Assembly: GCA_002270565.1 (NCBI GenBank)
Contig: NQMI01000035.1
Coordinates: forward strand, 120,702 to 184,701
DNA: 64,000 bases
From: Stenocarpella maydis
Lineage: Eukaryota; Ascomycota; Sordariomycetes; Diaporthales; Diaporthaceae
Reading direction: 5' to 3'
The position numbers were made by a program, and so were the translations under genes. The notes beneath the pieces were generated by a model. It was not told the DNA's origin and ran no database searches. It saw only the letters and a program-made list of their open reading frames with translations. Shown in pieces: positions 22,985-36,475 of this stretch; the first letter of the stretch is position 1; every line of letters starts with the position of its first letter.

Positions 22985-23560
22985 TCAAGGGATAGTCAAC
23001 GGTAGAAATAATTCTTCCGATCGACTGGTGTTGAGAGAAAGGCTCAATCGATAAAGCTTAGATTTGGCAGTTGCAACTAGCGCTAATAAAATAAAACAAA
23101 AAGGAAATTCTTCTGAGGAGTGGTTAGAAAGAGTGTCACAAGACGAAGATGGCATGTGAAGCACTTGTAGGATGCGAAAAGTGGTGCAGTTGATATCTAT
23201 CATACAGTACTGCACATGTGGTGCCTCAGACGATGAGGTGCTGTTTGGATACTGTATGCACACACGTCGAAGGTTGTGAGTTTTGCGGATCGCCTGCCAG
23301 CCTACAACCTCCTGGTCACCAAGCCTTTCTCATTTCCCTCTCGTCGTGCACAATCATGGGCCGATGGGCCCAATGCTACAGAGGCTGGTTTCGTCTTGGA
23401 TTGCGGCACCCGCTGAATGGCTCAGGTGCGAAATTATCCCTACAACTCAATGAACAAAGAACAATCAACAATGAACAGCAGCAGAATCATCATTCTGGTG
23501 GTCAGGACAAGCTTGAGAGATGTCCAGTGGTTTGAATGCTAACCATCAGCGAGGCAGAAC
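22985..23560. other. intergenic transition into the AT-rich block
   Basis: Base composition falls steadily toward 23560. No ORF or motif is supported. Confidence 0.4.
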
Positions 23561-25354
23561 AGTGTCGCGTACTAGTAAAAAATATCAGTTCCTCCTCGAA
23601 ACTCGTTATAGGGATTAGTAGAACGGGTTGTAAACAGAAGCTTCCGCCTTGGGCGGTTCTTCTCATTCTTAGGTACATACTTAAATAGTAGTTACGACCT
23701 TATTAAGTGTAGCAAGGAGTTGCCCTAAAGCGAAGCGGAAGGGCAATAATGAATAAAGCTTTCTCTAAAAAGGCATAAAGCAATAATGTATTTTTTAAAT
23801 AGGGATTAATCTTAATCTAAATTTCAAATATGGATTAGTTAATTAATATACCTTTATATATATTATATATATCTAAGGATTTATAATTAATATTATAAGT
23901 ATTATATATAATATTAAGGAAGGAAGAAGTAGCTTCTACTACTTACCTCTAGATAGCTTCTATAGCTATACATTTAATCTAGCTTGTACCTTATAAAGTA
24001 TATACTAAAAATAGCTATATGCCTTATAAGGCGCAAGCTAGGTTAGAAGGAGTACTATAGGTTGAAATACTATAGGTTGGAAGCTTGCTATAGGCATAAT
24101 ACTATAAGCAGGAAGATTTAAAGGGTCTCCCCCTAGGAATATATCTATATTTATTAAATATATAAAATCCTCTTATAAATAACCCTTATAAAGATTAATT
24201 TAAGTAATTCTAATAATACTAATAGTTATATAATACTTAAAAATAAGTAATAAAGGTAACCTTTAAGTTTTAATACTATTATTATAATATATTTACCATT
24301 TCCTAAAATTAATAAATTCACTTATTTAATAAACCTATTAAAATAAAGTATATAGTTTATTAGTCTTTTAAAATAAAACTTTATAGCTTAATTAATAATC
24401 TACTTTCTTTTTTTATTTAATATATTACAAATAAGACCTTATTATTACCATTTAAGCTATCTTATAAGTAAATTTTATAGTTTAAGTTATTAAAGAGTAA
24501 TCTTATAAGCTTTTTTAATATTATTTAATAAATTTAAGTATTAACTAGCTATTCAGGTCTTTTATTATAAATACTAAGCCTATTTATTATTTACTACTAT
24601 AGATTAATACCTCTTTCTTAATATTTAAAGTATTATGCTCTTAAGGTCCTTAATTAGAAAACTTCTAAACCTTACCTTACCTCTATTTATACTTCTATAT
24701 TTAATATCTTTTAATTAGTCTTATTAATAATATCATAGTAATTATTAGCAAAGTATCTACTACTATTAAATCTTTATTACCTCCTCTTAATAATAAAGGA
24801 AACAATAATAATAGACTAAGGAGTTACTGTTTATAGAAAGATAATAATAATAATAATAATAAATTTAAGAAGGAGATCCTAAATATCTTTAAGAAGTACT
24901 ATAGCTATAATAAGGTTAAATTTATTAATTAATTTTAATGTAAGTATAATAAGTATATTATTATAAACTATTAGTATTATTATAACTAAACTATCTTTGA
25001 AGTAAGTTAATACTTATATATCTTACTAAGTATAATTATACCCTCCTTCTTTTTACATTAATATTATATAGAGTAGAAGTAGTATCTAATATATAATTTC
25101 TACTATAATAGCTCTACCTAAGTAATATAATGCTACTATTATATTCTCTCCTAAGGGAACTTTCCCTTCTAAATAATATCCTCTTATCCCTTATCCTCTT
25201 AAGCCTCTACCCCTTTAATCTCTACTCCCTTAGCCTTTAGGTCCTTAATTCTAGTAATTATAAGGAGAGGATATCTAGTTAAGTATCTATATTACCTTAA
25301 ACATTTTAGAATTTGTTAAACGGAACCGCTCAGCAGGGCGTTGGTACTCCGTGC

Positions 25355-25423
25355 AAGGAGTTACCCTAGACTTCGTTGTAAGGAGTTACCCTAGACTTTC
25401 TAGCAAGGAGTTACCCTAGACTT
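25355..25423 (+). repeat. three 19-bp direct repeats inside the LTR
   Basis: AAGGAGTTACCCTAGACTT occurs at 25355-25373, 25380-25398 and 25405-25423 with an exact 25-bp period. It lies near the 5' end of the LTR, where U3 regulatory repeats are expected. Confidence 0.95.
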
Positions 25424-25754
25424 GCAAGTCAGGCGATTTTCGCTAAGTACGCCCAGTGCGTGCGTGACGCAAGATGAGTTTGGTGGCCGTGAGTCGATTA
25501 TTTTGGCCTGCATTTGCACCTTAATTCAGACCTCTGCATTACCCTTATTTCTTACCCAAAAGGTATATAACTTAGTGCATTAGATAGCCTGATTTCTAAA
25601 GTTTGTATGTACTTAATTTGGGTATTGCTAGGGCTGTAGTTGGCTAGTTGTTTGGAACCAAAGATGGTGTGTTGGAAGGGCGAATTTTCCGGCATTTGCA
25701 AATTTGCACCAGAGCCTACCGCAGCGTGCCCAGGGGTGAGACGACGTCGGAGGG

Positions 25755-25760
25755 TATATA
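25755..25760 (+). promoter_or_regulatory. TATA box of the LTR promoter
   Basis: GGGTATATAAGG is followed by a short hairpin GGGCTTACAGAAGCCC, about 150 bp before the LTR end. This matches the expected U3/R boundary of an LTR retrotransposon. Confidence 0.55.
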
Positions 25761-28355
25761 AGGAGGGCTTACAGAAGCCCAACTTAATTCAATACAAAGT
25801 TGTCCAGACCATTATCAATCATCCCAATTCGCCTCAGAGCACCATACTGCGACCCTGCCGAAACACACACACGCTGAACTGAATGCTATTCTATAGCACA
25901 AATTCATCAGAATTATTAATAAAAAAAGAATAAAAGTATAATTATATTTTATTATTTATTTTAAATATTATTATTTAAAAGTTAAATATACTATAGCTTT
26001 AGACCTTTAACTTTATTAGCATACCAACTAAGCTAACTAATACTTAGAGCTACTTAGTAGCTAGGCATTAGTTTCTAGGGCTACTACTTAATAGTCCCTT
26101 TTATACCTTTTTGTCCTTTATTATATTTAAGCTTATAGTTTACTAGGCTCTAGTAGCTATAATACTAGCTACTAATACTTCTTTACCTCCTTATATAAGG
26201 CCTTCATTTAATCTTTGTATATATTAAACTTATATATAAGTTTATTAATATTAAGTATATTCTTAAGTATTTATATAGTATAATAATAAAAATAATTCTT
26301 TTATTTTATTAAATATTGTATTTCTATTTTTATTTGTTAATAAGTTACTCTTTTATTTAATATTCTCTCTAACTTATAATAATAATAAATTTTAGATATC
26401 TCTAACCTTCTTGCTTATCTTTCTTTACTTTAATTAATTTAGGTAAAAATAGTTCTTATTTATATAAATTTACTTTTTAAGTTAAATATGAAAGTAAGCC
26501 ATTTAACTAATATAATTAAGTATTTATTTATATGTACTAATAGCTTTATTTATATATTAAGTTGTCTACCTTTTCCTAAATCTTAAATAATTCCATTTAT
26601 CATTAAAAGTACTTTTTTATTAAATATTTAGGTAAATAGTATTTATTACTTAGCTAGATTTATACTTAGTCGTTAAAAGGGAAGGTAATAAGTTTATACT
26701 ACTAGTTATATTATTACTTTATTTATATTTAGATTATTGTAATATTACTGTTTGTTTTTTCATTATAAATTACCTTATTTTAGTTTCCTACTTATAATAT
26801 TATAATAATTAAGATATTATATGATTTTTTATTCACTAAATATTTAGGTATTATAATATAAGTATTATTAAGGTTAAATTATAATATAAGAATAAATTTT
26901 ATTTGAGGCTTAATAAGTTTTTCTTAATTAAATATTTAAAGTATAAGCTTAATTATCATATTCCTTTATTTTAATAATTTATTTATTTATAAATAATAAG
27001 CAATAGGAATAGTGGCTTAACTTTTATTTATTCTCATATTAACCTTTATAGCTTTAATATAAATCTAAGATATTTATTTAAAATTAATAATATTAAAATA
27101 TTTTAATTTATTAAGTAAAGATAAATACATAAAACCTTAACCTAGTTTTATGTAAAGTAAAGAATATCATTAGAAGTTAAAGTCAGACCTTAATATATTT
27201 ATTTGTGATTATAAAAAGTAAATTAAAAAAAGAAATATTATTTAGCTATTATAATATTACTAATATAGGAACACTTAATAATTTTATAATAAAGTTTAAG
27301 GTATAACTATAAAATAAAATCTTTAGTATAATAAAAATTTAGAATTTACCTAATAATAATTAATTATTAAATTAATTTAAGATATATATTACGTAGTATT
27401 TTATATATTTCTCAATTTCTTATTTAAAGTTTATTATTATAAATTGTAAAGCAACCTTATATTATACCTATGAAATATTAAATGGATACTAAGTATTATA
27501 AGCTTAAGTAATAATATCCTTATCTAGTAATTCTAATACTATTACTTTTTAATAGCTAGTAGAATCCTTAATATATAATAGCCTATTAATAAATTTAAAT
27601 AACAGCTTAACTTATAATAATAAATTAGTTATAAGCTAATCTAGTATTTATTTTTACTTAAGCATATTTTAATATACTTCTTAAAACTAATTTATATAAA
27701 TATATTTAATATATATCTTAAAACTAACATAAAAATATTTCTTCTTATAACACATTAAGAGTTCTATAGCTATTAATATTTTGATAATTTAGTAACTTAG
27801 TAATTTAATAACTTAATAATTTAATACTTTAATGATTTAATAATTTAATAATTTATATAAATAATTTATATATTCATAAATCTTTATGGATTTAGAACTG
27901 TAGTAGTAGTATTAAAAGATATTTATATATTTCTAAAAAGCTTATTAGATTTAGAATAGTTAAGTTATATTATGTAAAAGTAGTAATCCCTTAAATAATT
28001 TAGGAAGAACTATTAGCTATCTACTAAGGCAAAGCTATTTTAATTACTTATTACTTTAGTTGAAGAGCCTATTCCTTAGTTAAGAGGAGTATTTCTTATT
28101 TAAAGGGGGAATCTTCTATAAGAAGTTATATATATAAGGGGTGAATAAATTATAGCTACTAATTATTAGGTATAGCTATAAGGGAATAAAATTAAATCCA
28201 AGAGTAAAAGAATATTTAGAAAAAGTACTATTATTATATAGTAGCTTATTCTACTATATTAATTCTCTAAGTATTCTCTGTATCTATCTAAATACTATAT
28301 AATAGTAGCAGCTACTATAATATAATAGGAGCTACTATTATCTGGGGTTATAACA

Positions 28356-28693
28356 TTTCCTATATAAAAAACTTCCGTACATACCATACTAAAACCCTTA
28401 AACTAAGCCTAAAATAAATATAAATTTTAGGGTAGCTTATACTTTATATACTTTAGTTACCTCTTTCCTATAAGAAATTTAGATTTTTTTATGTAAGCTA
28501 TGTTAGAAAAATAAAATTATATAGATTTAAATGAAAGTTATAAAAATAATTAAGCTAAAAAAAATTTAAAACTTCTGAAAAAATACTATTGCTTATCTAT
28601 ATAGTTATATTCAAAACCTGAAAATTTGGTTCATTTTGGGCCTAGTTTAAGGGTTTTAGTAGAGTGTGTATAGACGTTTTTTATATAGAAAAG
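28356..28693. mobile_element. MITE-like inverted-repeat element
   Basis: The left arm (28356-28409) and right arm (28639-28693) are imperfect inverted copies that share CTATATAAAAAAC and CTAAAACCCTTAAACTA, around an AT-rich centre of about 230 bp. No ORF is present. The outer similarity fades around 28330 and 28720, so exact ends and a target duplication could not be fixed. A related end sequence occurs at 60831-60853. Confidence 0.6.
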
Positions 28694-29115
28694 CAGGATA
28701 GCTACTTCCTGGTCCTAGCCACTTCCTGGTATTCTATGTTATTATTTTTTAATGTATTATATTAAGGTAAAAAGGTCTTTAATATAATAATATAATTAAA
28801 GATACTTTCTTTTTATTTAAAAAGTAATTATAAAACTTTAAATTCAACTTTTATTATTTATATTAAAAAGAAGAAGCTAATTTAAGTATATATATATATA
28901 AGTAAATTCAGGCTATATTAGATACCTAATTATTTAGGAAGGCACACTTAATTTTATTTTTTAATATTTAACTTTTTTAAAGCTTCTTTAATCTTTTCTC
29001 TTATATGAAAGATAGTATTAACTTAACCTTAATTAATATATTAAGGATAGCTGCCTTATCTTTATATTCCCTCTTATGATATAGCTATGATATTGTAAAA
29101 TATCAATAAGTAGTA

Positions 29116-29686
29116 ATAAGGCTTATAGTAACTGTGTTTGCAGCCCTCTAGTGCTTGGTACGAGTCCCCCCAGTAACCTAACCTGTAGCCGCTGAACTCT
29201 TGGGATTAGTACTTCGTGGGCAATACTACATACATAACTTATACTGATCTCGAGTACAAAAACGATCATGTAATTGTAGTATGGGGATAGCCGAAAGCTT
29301 GTCTGGAGAATGCAGCCTGGTTCTATCCTAAACGCCAAATTTCGAATAGCCGAGCGGGGTCCCCGCGCATCGTATCTGAGCTGTAAGTATACATGCCAAT
29401 ATATATAGGTGTGGTCACGTGCCTATGCCTGTGCCGGTGCCTGGCCATGTATCGCCAATCGTTGCCGAGAGAAACATGCACCCTTGAAATGTCTGGTGTG
29501 CCAAGAGAGCAACGCCGCCGCTGATCCCGAGCCATGCAACCTCCGATAAACTGAGTGAGGGCATTCGCTCGCTGCTGGAACAACCCGCGTCAAAGTAGCT
29601 GAGGCTCACCTCAGAGGACAATGAGGAAGCAATGAAAGAAGGACGAAGTCAGGTTAAAAATGACATGCCGCACAGTAGTTGCTCGG
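29116..29686. other. intergenic region downstream of the OSBP gene
   Basis: Composition returns to normal at about 29115. No gene is supported. A short GTGCC/GATGC-like run lies near 29420-29450. Confidence 0.4.
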
Positions 29687-31495
29687 TCAAGGCACAACGC
29701 CATCCAGGTTCCACTCAGCCTTCTGAGCTCGCCTCAATACTTCTCGGCCTTTCTCGGTCAGCTCGGGTTGCCCGCCATTTCCTGTGACCTGTTTGAAGAA
29801 GACCGGCTTGAAGTCCTCGCCCGACTTTTCCCTTTCCCTTGCCTTCTCGCGTTGTGCTTCTTCCAGCTCCTGTTTGACTGTTGTGGCCTTTGAGAATTGT
29901 TTGCTCACGATGGCGTCTGTCACCCCGCTCCAGAGTTTCAAGGACTCGTGGGGCAGCTGCTGGTCCATGGGAGGGAGCGACTTGGGAGCCACACTAAGGG
30001 GCTCGATATCTATAATAGTTGTTCTTGCCTCAGGTGGGTGCGAATCCTGTAGAATTATCCGTCAGCACGCGCCGTTGTTGAACGAGAGCGGGGGAAAAGC
30101 AAAGCGTACAAAGGGCTTGGGCCCCATGGTAAATTGAATCTTCTCCTTCCATGCGCCGTGCAGCCTTATCACAATGTCCTCCTCAGGAACGTCCTTGATC
30201 TTGGTCTTGTCGTCGTTGTCAGGATCGTACTTGAAGACAATCCCGTCCATCTTGTTGGTGGAACCCCGCAGCCAGCCCTCGTCATAGTAGTTGAGGATCG
30301 CCTTGAGCTTCGTCTGTGGGCAAGTAATATAGGCCATGTCTCCGACGCTCACGCTGAGAGCCCCTCGCAGGAGGCCGCCCAGATGGGCTGCGGGATGCTT
30401 CAACTGGTAGGTCTCATTGTTCCTCCTCTCCAACGTGATGAAGATGCCCAAGTTATGTTCTCCCGGGCTGACTTTGATGGAGGTGCCGGTGAACTTGGCG
30501 CTGATCTGATCGAACCCACAGGCATGAAGGCCTTTGTCAGGGCAGTCGACATAGAAGGCACTAACTGGAGGATGGTGGGAGGTCTGTTCTGTCAGGTACG
30601 AGATGCGCACGACGGAAGCTGTTGGGTCCCTGGCCGTCTGCGGAACCGAAACGGTAGAGGCTGCTCGCGAGCCACTGGAGCCGAGCCCAGCCAACTTGGC
30701 AGACTTGAGACTGGATGCACCACTTCCAGGGATACTGCCGCCGGCGGTGATGTCCTTGGTATTGATCCTCGGGGCATTATCCTCGGCCTCCCAGTTACAC
30801 TGCACAGCGTGATACAGTCAGTGGGATGCCACGAAAAGCAACCGAGGCGGCACATACCCTGAAGAACTCGCCGAGGCAAGAATTGTATGGCTTGCATGGT
30901 TTCCCCTTTGCATATTTGAGATCCTTTGTGAACCAGAAGCGCAGGGCCTCCAACATGCGGTCGACGGGGTCGTCGGAGGTGCCAATAGCTATGAAAGCAT
31001 TGGGAGCATCGAGGTAGTTCCAGTACTCAAGGTTGGGGGTCGGCTCCAGGAGCTGGGAGGGAAGAGAGAAGCGGACGGAGGCGAGGTCGGCAACACCGAT
31101 GAACCTGCGCAATAGAGTGTCAGCGTCGTCAACGCAACCCCATCCTGCCGGCCTAGCATGGCAGCAGCACCACGGCCAGCACCCGGGACGGCCAAGAGTC
31201 GGACGGCGGGCGGGCGGGCACAGGTGACAGGGCAGCCGCAAGCCTGGCTGGGATCTTGGGCCACGGCTGGTGTTTCGAATTCTCGCAACACATGCCAAAT
31301 AAGACATGGGCCAGGGCGGAGCGGCGGCACCGAGCGAGATCGAATGGGAGGTGGAGGACGGGCGGTTGGATGGAGCGGTGCACGGCAAGACACTCACTTC
31401 TTCAGGATGCCGATGAAGATGCGTAGTTTGGAGCTGTCGCTTTGGTTCTCCTCCGGGGGAGGAGCTATCGTGGGAGGGGCATCCGATGCTGCCAT
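29687..31495 (-). CDS. oxysterol-binding protein homolog (short OSH/KES1 type)
   Basis: Exons 31398-31495, 30858-31104, 30110-30799 and 29687-30046 give 464 residues. OSBP-related proteins exchange sterol and PI4P between membranes. The family signature EQTSHHPP is at 186-193. Other conserved parts are PSQLLEPTPNLEYW, NAFIAIGTSDDPVDRMLEALRFW, KPYNSCLGEFFRCNW (rebuilt across intron 2), LNYYDEGWLRGSTNKMDG and the C-terminal Lys/Glu-rich helix ending EWNLDGVVP. No PH domain, ankyrin repeat or FFAT motif is seen, so it is a lipid-binding-domain-only form like yeast Osh4. A Gly/Ser-rich insert (about 135-170) sits just before the signature. Intron 1 is 293 nt, long for this genome. Confidence 0.94.
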
Positions 31496-32140
31496 GTTGG
31501 ATGGCAAGAGGGGAGCGAGAGGCGGATTTTGGGGGACGGGGCAGAGGCCCAGCTTGCGAGAACGAAGGCGTCTCCTATGATGGCGGCCGCGTGCTTAGAG
31601 GCTACAGTCACGACCAGGTGAAAGAGTTTGGTGGAAAGGTGGGCACAAGAGGAACTGCTGGCCCCCTAGAATATGCCTGGACCTCGGTAGGGGTTAGGAA
31701 ATGGCGGTGATGCAGACAGTTTTGGGAGGAGTCGGTCGGAATCAGGAAGCATGGTGATAGGGCGAGTCGAGTCGAGGCGAGGTCAGGACAGATCTCAGCG
31801 TAGCGAATGCGAACTCCGGATGGGGGGGGTGGGGGTTGGGGCCGCTCCGATAAGAGATAAGCAAGCAGCTTGGGCCCGAATAGCATCCCGCCGGCCTGCC
31901 TCCCCTTCTGGGATATCCTACCAAACAGTCCTATATGTTGCGACCAGCAGGCGGCAGCCACCCCCACCACCCAGACTGGCCAGGCTGGCCGGGCTGGAGG
32001 GGAGCTGGTTTGGCTGCGGCTCGCTTAGCAGCCTCGCGCACAGCGCACATGACGAGCGCGACACAAGCAAGCAAGACGCAACCGGCCAATCATTCAGCCA
32101 TGCGCGCACACTCTCCCCTCTTAGCCGTCGACACGCTCAC

Positions 32141-32416
32141 CTCAAGTGCAGTGCTCCCGGAAGACGTACCGCCCGCAGCCTCCTCCCCCTCCTTGCCATT
32201 TGGTAATGTAACTCCCAGGTGTAGAGTAGGCGTCATGAACTCTGTCATCGCAATGCCGGGCGCCAAGACAGCAAGGAGGATGCCCCGTGGGGTTGCCCTG
32301 TCTGTCAGCATGCCAAAAACGCCAGACATGATGGCTCTGCACACCGGGTCGAGAAGGGGGAAAAGGCCGCCGTCCACGGGGTCATTGCCCATTTTCTTTT
32401 GGAACCGAGAATTCAT
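32141..32416 (-). CDS. possible orphan coding exon
   Basis: The minus frame from ATG 32416 (or 32392, MGNDPVDGGLFPLLDP) to 32141 is open, has GC-biased third positions and mixed hydrophobic character, and ends CTTGAG followed by GTGAGC, a perfect donor. No acceptor exon or family could be identified, so this is only a candidate. Confidence 0.2.
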
Positions 32417-35400
32417 CTATGCAGCGCTCATGTGGAGTGAGGAGGAAACACCAAGACGCATTGTCCCTTCTTTATCAACCCTACCGGCAGCCAGTCCATC
32501 GCACGCTTGCCGCTGCGGTTCCATGCACAGCATTGCAGTCTCCGATGTTGCTGCTCAACCCATGTTGCACCCGGCCTCATCGCCTGGGCGTGCGTCAATG
32601 GGATAAGGGGACCCTGGATTTGGAGGAGGTGACATGACAAACTCACGGACCCAATTCGGTACGAACTCAAATTTCAAAACCAAAGGAACAAGAACAACAA
32701 CAATAATAACAATACGATAATAGTACTGGTAATAATAATAGAAAACTGACTCGGCCTCTGACGTCAAGTCGCATACTCTTCTGTCTACACTAATGTTTCC
32801 ACGCCGCTGGGGCTCGGGCGTGTGTGTATCATTGACGGTGCCCGCAGCGCCTTGATGACTGCCCACTAGGTACGCGCACACATCTGAGACGATTCAGCCT
32901 GTCACAAGAGTCATTGTGGCGATATCTTGCGAACCAGGGATGCCTTTCCCCAAGCAGTCAGGGCCCGCCTCAAGATGAGGCAATAGGGCAAGCATTGGCT
33001 TCTGAGGGCCTCGTGATGGCACACATCGGAATGAAGATCTCGTTGCCCACGGCCACTGTCTCGAGACGAGCAGAGAGGTACAGGCTACCTGCCCACGTTA
33101 GTAACGACCATGTTGCGATATTGGTTGGAATTCTTTAGCCCACGGTAGAGCAAGAGTCAACCCAGTACGGGGTATAATCCTAGGCTTTCTTGTTTTCTTC
33201 TCCCTCTCTTCGGTTTCCGTCTACCTACTTACTCTTGGGGTAACCCGGCCCGCAACCGCCGAAGCCCCGGGAAGGGCAACCACTGCCGAAGCTTCCCCGT
33301 CCCGAGACGTCGTATCCGGGCGACATGTTGTTGAACACGAGATCTGTCCATATGGACATTGGAGGCTCACCTCCCCCAAGGTCCGTGGCAACCGGGGGCG
33401 GGCCTTGGGCCCGGAGAGAAGGTTTGCGCCAGAGGCCGGCTCCATAGCTACGCCGGCCGTTGCTCGATGATAAAAGTCCCTGGGCGTGCCATGCTACTTT
33501 GCACAGCCTACTGTACAGGCTGGCGTTACCATCTCGGCTGGCTTATTAGTGCGGGCCGAGGGGCCCAACACGACCCAGAGATGGCGGCGTGATACCCAAG
33601 GGTCCAACGAGCCGCAGGCTGGCTTGCTAGCCCGGAGAGCAGAGCTTGGGCCGGACGAGGTTGAGGCACAGCCGTCACCGATCGAGTTAACCTGTCAAGC
33701 CATGCTCAGCGAGCCCGATCGTCGCGCCAAAGCTGTGGTTATTATCTGGGTACGAGGACGAGGTCGCAGGGCCCCTCGGCCCATGGTGAACCGTTGCATT
33801 ATTGGCGCCGCGGGCAGGTTTGCGTGTGCCGCGTCGAGAAATGATCGTCGAACCATCTCGGGCCGCCAGCTCAAAACTGACAGCCAGCCCGGCAGCCCGC
33901 TTACACAGCCGGCACGGGTCCGGGGTGGCAGGGTGGCAGCCCACCTGTCTGTCGTGCCTCTCATCATGGAATGTTAACACATGTTGGGCGGCCGACCCCA
34001 TCGTGTGCGAGCGGCGTTCACTGCCGAAGTGGCAAGAGGAGGAGAGCACACACGAGCTCGTATCTCGGCATCCAAAACATGTCGGGTTAAATGTGAGGGA
34101 GCAATGGCTTGATGATCGGCATCCCGCGGTGATTCTAGAAAGAATCCTGGCACTAGCTCTTCGGCACACTCGTGGACCCTGGATCAGCATTCGGGGCTGG
34201 CAGGCTGATGGGCTGGTTGGGGCAGTCGATTAATTGTTAGGTGTACCTGCGCCTTGTGCAGACAGAATGTTCCGCCTAGGTATCACATTGTGGAAGATGC
34301 TTATTACGACCGCAATCCATCGAGGCATCTCGGTGCCCGGCACAGGCAGTATATAGCCGGGGCGGTCTGGGGTTTAGTGTACATCCAGGCCAGAGTGCGT
34401 CAAGGGACAGTTGTTCAGTTTTGTATATTTTTGTAACTCAGTTCTGCCGCCACCCCCCCTCCCTTTCCACGAGGTGGCGTTATGGTGGCGTTTACATGCT
34501 ACACTACTGTGCCCAGGCAGGGAGACTCTGGGCAGCTGGGGGCGGGATCTGCCCCTCTGGTTGATGCGAGAGGCTATGTCTGCGTGGAAGGGAACCTTGG
34601 CTCGCAAACGGTTTTTGTAATCATTGACAAAGCATGGTGGCGCAAGGCCAGGGACGCAGGACGCAGAAGGGGGGGGGGATAGTGTACATAGGACCAAGAA
34701 GGGCCAGGAAGGTTTCGATGACATCTAGCGTCGCTAGACGAAAGGAGATTAGGGCGGAAGAAGCGAGCTGTCACATCCCCACAATGACGACACTGTTATG
34801 ATCTTGGGAACTCCGTTGCTGGGTTCTTGTTTGCACGGTATACCGAGAGTACTGCGACAGCCGACGGGGCATGGCTGATGATGCACAGGGCACTTGGGCA
34901 CAGACAGTGGCGGCAGACAATAAGGGCCATACACTTGTAGTAGTGTACACTTGTGTCTCACGTCGAGATGCTAAGGGGTGCAATGCAGGTAGCGGCAGGT
35001 CGTCCTGCCAGGCCTACCATTTTACATGGTCACTTCCTATCTACTTATTTCATTTTGCTCTGCCAGGCACAGCAGGTCGCAAGACGCTACCAGACAATCC
35101 CACGATAGTCATGGACACACGATGGGACAGCGGCGTGCGGAAGGTTGCGGGCGGGGCCCGACTCCGAGAGCGAGCCACGAGTCAAGTACCCTGAGCAGTG
35201 CGCTTCGCCAGGAGGGACTCGCGCCGCAGATGTGCGTCGGCCGTGGAAATTGTGACGCAAGGGGGACGCAACGGGGATCCCATCCTGCCGGTGGAAAGGA
35301 GGGTATTCCGAAGCCTACCAGCGCGACGCTGGTGGCAGGCTGGTGGTAGTCACGATAAAAGGGGCGAGGGGCGGGCGCTGACGGCCAGGACGAGGCCATA

Positions 35401-36380
35401 TGTTTTAGCGTGGACCGACCGTGCGGGCGTATTATCAGACCACGCATGCACTTGTAGGATATATACTACTCCGTATACTAATCAAGACACAGAGGATATA
35501 CGGAGACACACAGCTTACACCACATGCCATGTCGAGGGCCAGTGCCAGTCGGAGGTTTTGGGTTTTGGGTTTTGAGTTTGACTGACGGTCATGCTCGTTG
35601 CGCGCCGGTGACGTCACAGCCGAAAGCCAATTCGCCAGGCGGTGGGGGTCACATCCGTACACTCGAGGCGCAGTGCAGTGTACTCGATACATGGTGGACC
35701 CAGGTCGGTGTGGCAGTCGTGGTGGGTTTCTGAGACTTGGAACATGGAGCCAGCCACAGCCGCCCGATTGGATGGCCGGGCTGATGGGGAATGGCATTCT
35801 GCATTTCCGTGCCAGACAAGACCATTTCTTCAAATCGCACCTACTAATACACACACACACCACCATCCTGCCTGCTTGCTCGCCTGCTTGCTACTCTGTG
35901 CAAGCCCCCCTAGTGCGCAACTTGTTTGTGCTCCATCCCTCTTCAGTCAGCCTGCCAGTCACGGTCTCTTATCAATAATCACAGCCTCAGGCTCGACTCG
36001 GGCTCAGACCCGCGTGGGTCGCCGCCCTGCCTGTGCGCTTCGCTGTGGGCCTCGAGCCGCCCCCTCTCCCTCACGCCGAGCCTTTCCCCGGGGGCCCAGC
36101 GTCGAATTTTGTCAATGGGGCCTGGCACTCAACCATGTCCGCATGCCCACCGCAAGCTTCTGCCGTTCCACGTACGCCGGCCTGTGTGTCGGCTTGACTC
36201 GAGACCGCGGCTGCCATGACGTCAATACCCCCCGCGATCATGAGGATTCATCCATCATGGTACTTTTCCTTTGTTTGTGCCACCCCCCGTCCCGGAGCGG
36301 TGTATGCCCAGTAACGAGGTCAATCCCAGACCCATGGCTGTTGCTTTCTCTGCCGGGCTACCACATGCGCAGTGATGGAA

Positions 36381-36475
36381 GGTATGCATACGTATAGTAT
36401 ATATGTATGTATGTATTTGTATATTTATATTTGTATATATAAATATATGCATACATACACAAATATGCATGCATT
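36381..36475. repeat. TATG/ATAC-rich simple repeat
   Basis: An AT-rich run of TATG-, TATT- and CATA-type units partly folds back on itself (TATGTATGTATG on the left, CATACATACAC on the right). Confidence 0.8.

Larger units (their letters stand above)
25314..25909 (+). mobile_element. solo LTR with GAATT target duplication
   Basis: The unit begins TGTTAAACGGAACC and ends AAATTCATCA (TG...CA), 596 bp, with GAATT immediately on both sides (25309-25313 and 25910-25914). Its composition is near normal while the surrounding block is RIP-bleached, so it inserted later. The same start recurs at 63916 and the same end at 17181-17264. No internal coding region is attached, so it is a solo LTR left by recombination. 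Confidence 0.92.
23561..29115. mobile_element. RIP-degraded transposon block
   Basis: About 5.5 kb of sequence is so AT-rich that all six frames are closed every few codons, in sharp contrast to the GC-rich genes on both sides. Near the left edge, GCAAGGAGTTGCCCTAAAG (23712 on) resembles the repeat unit of the solo LTR, suggesting a related, older LTR element. The solo LTR (25314-25909) and a MITE-like inverted repeat (28356-28693) are nested inside. No domain of the original element is readable. Confidence 0.75.

Noticed and set aside
33486..34233. Overlapping ORFs of 143-167 codons on both strands
   Set aside because: There is no domain, no consistent splice sites, and all frames are equally open; treated as chance in GC-rich DNA.
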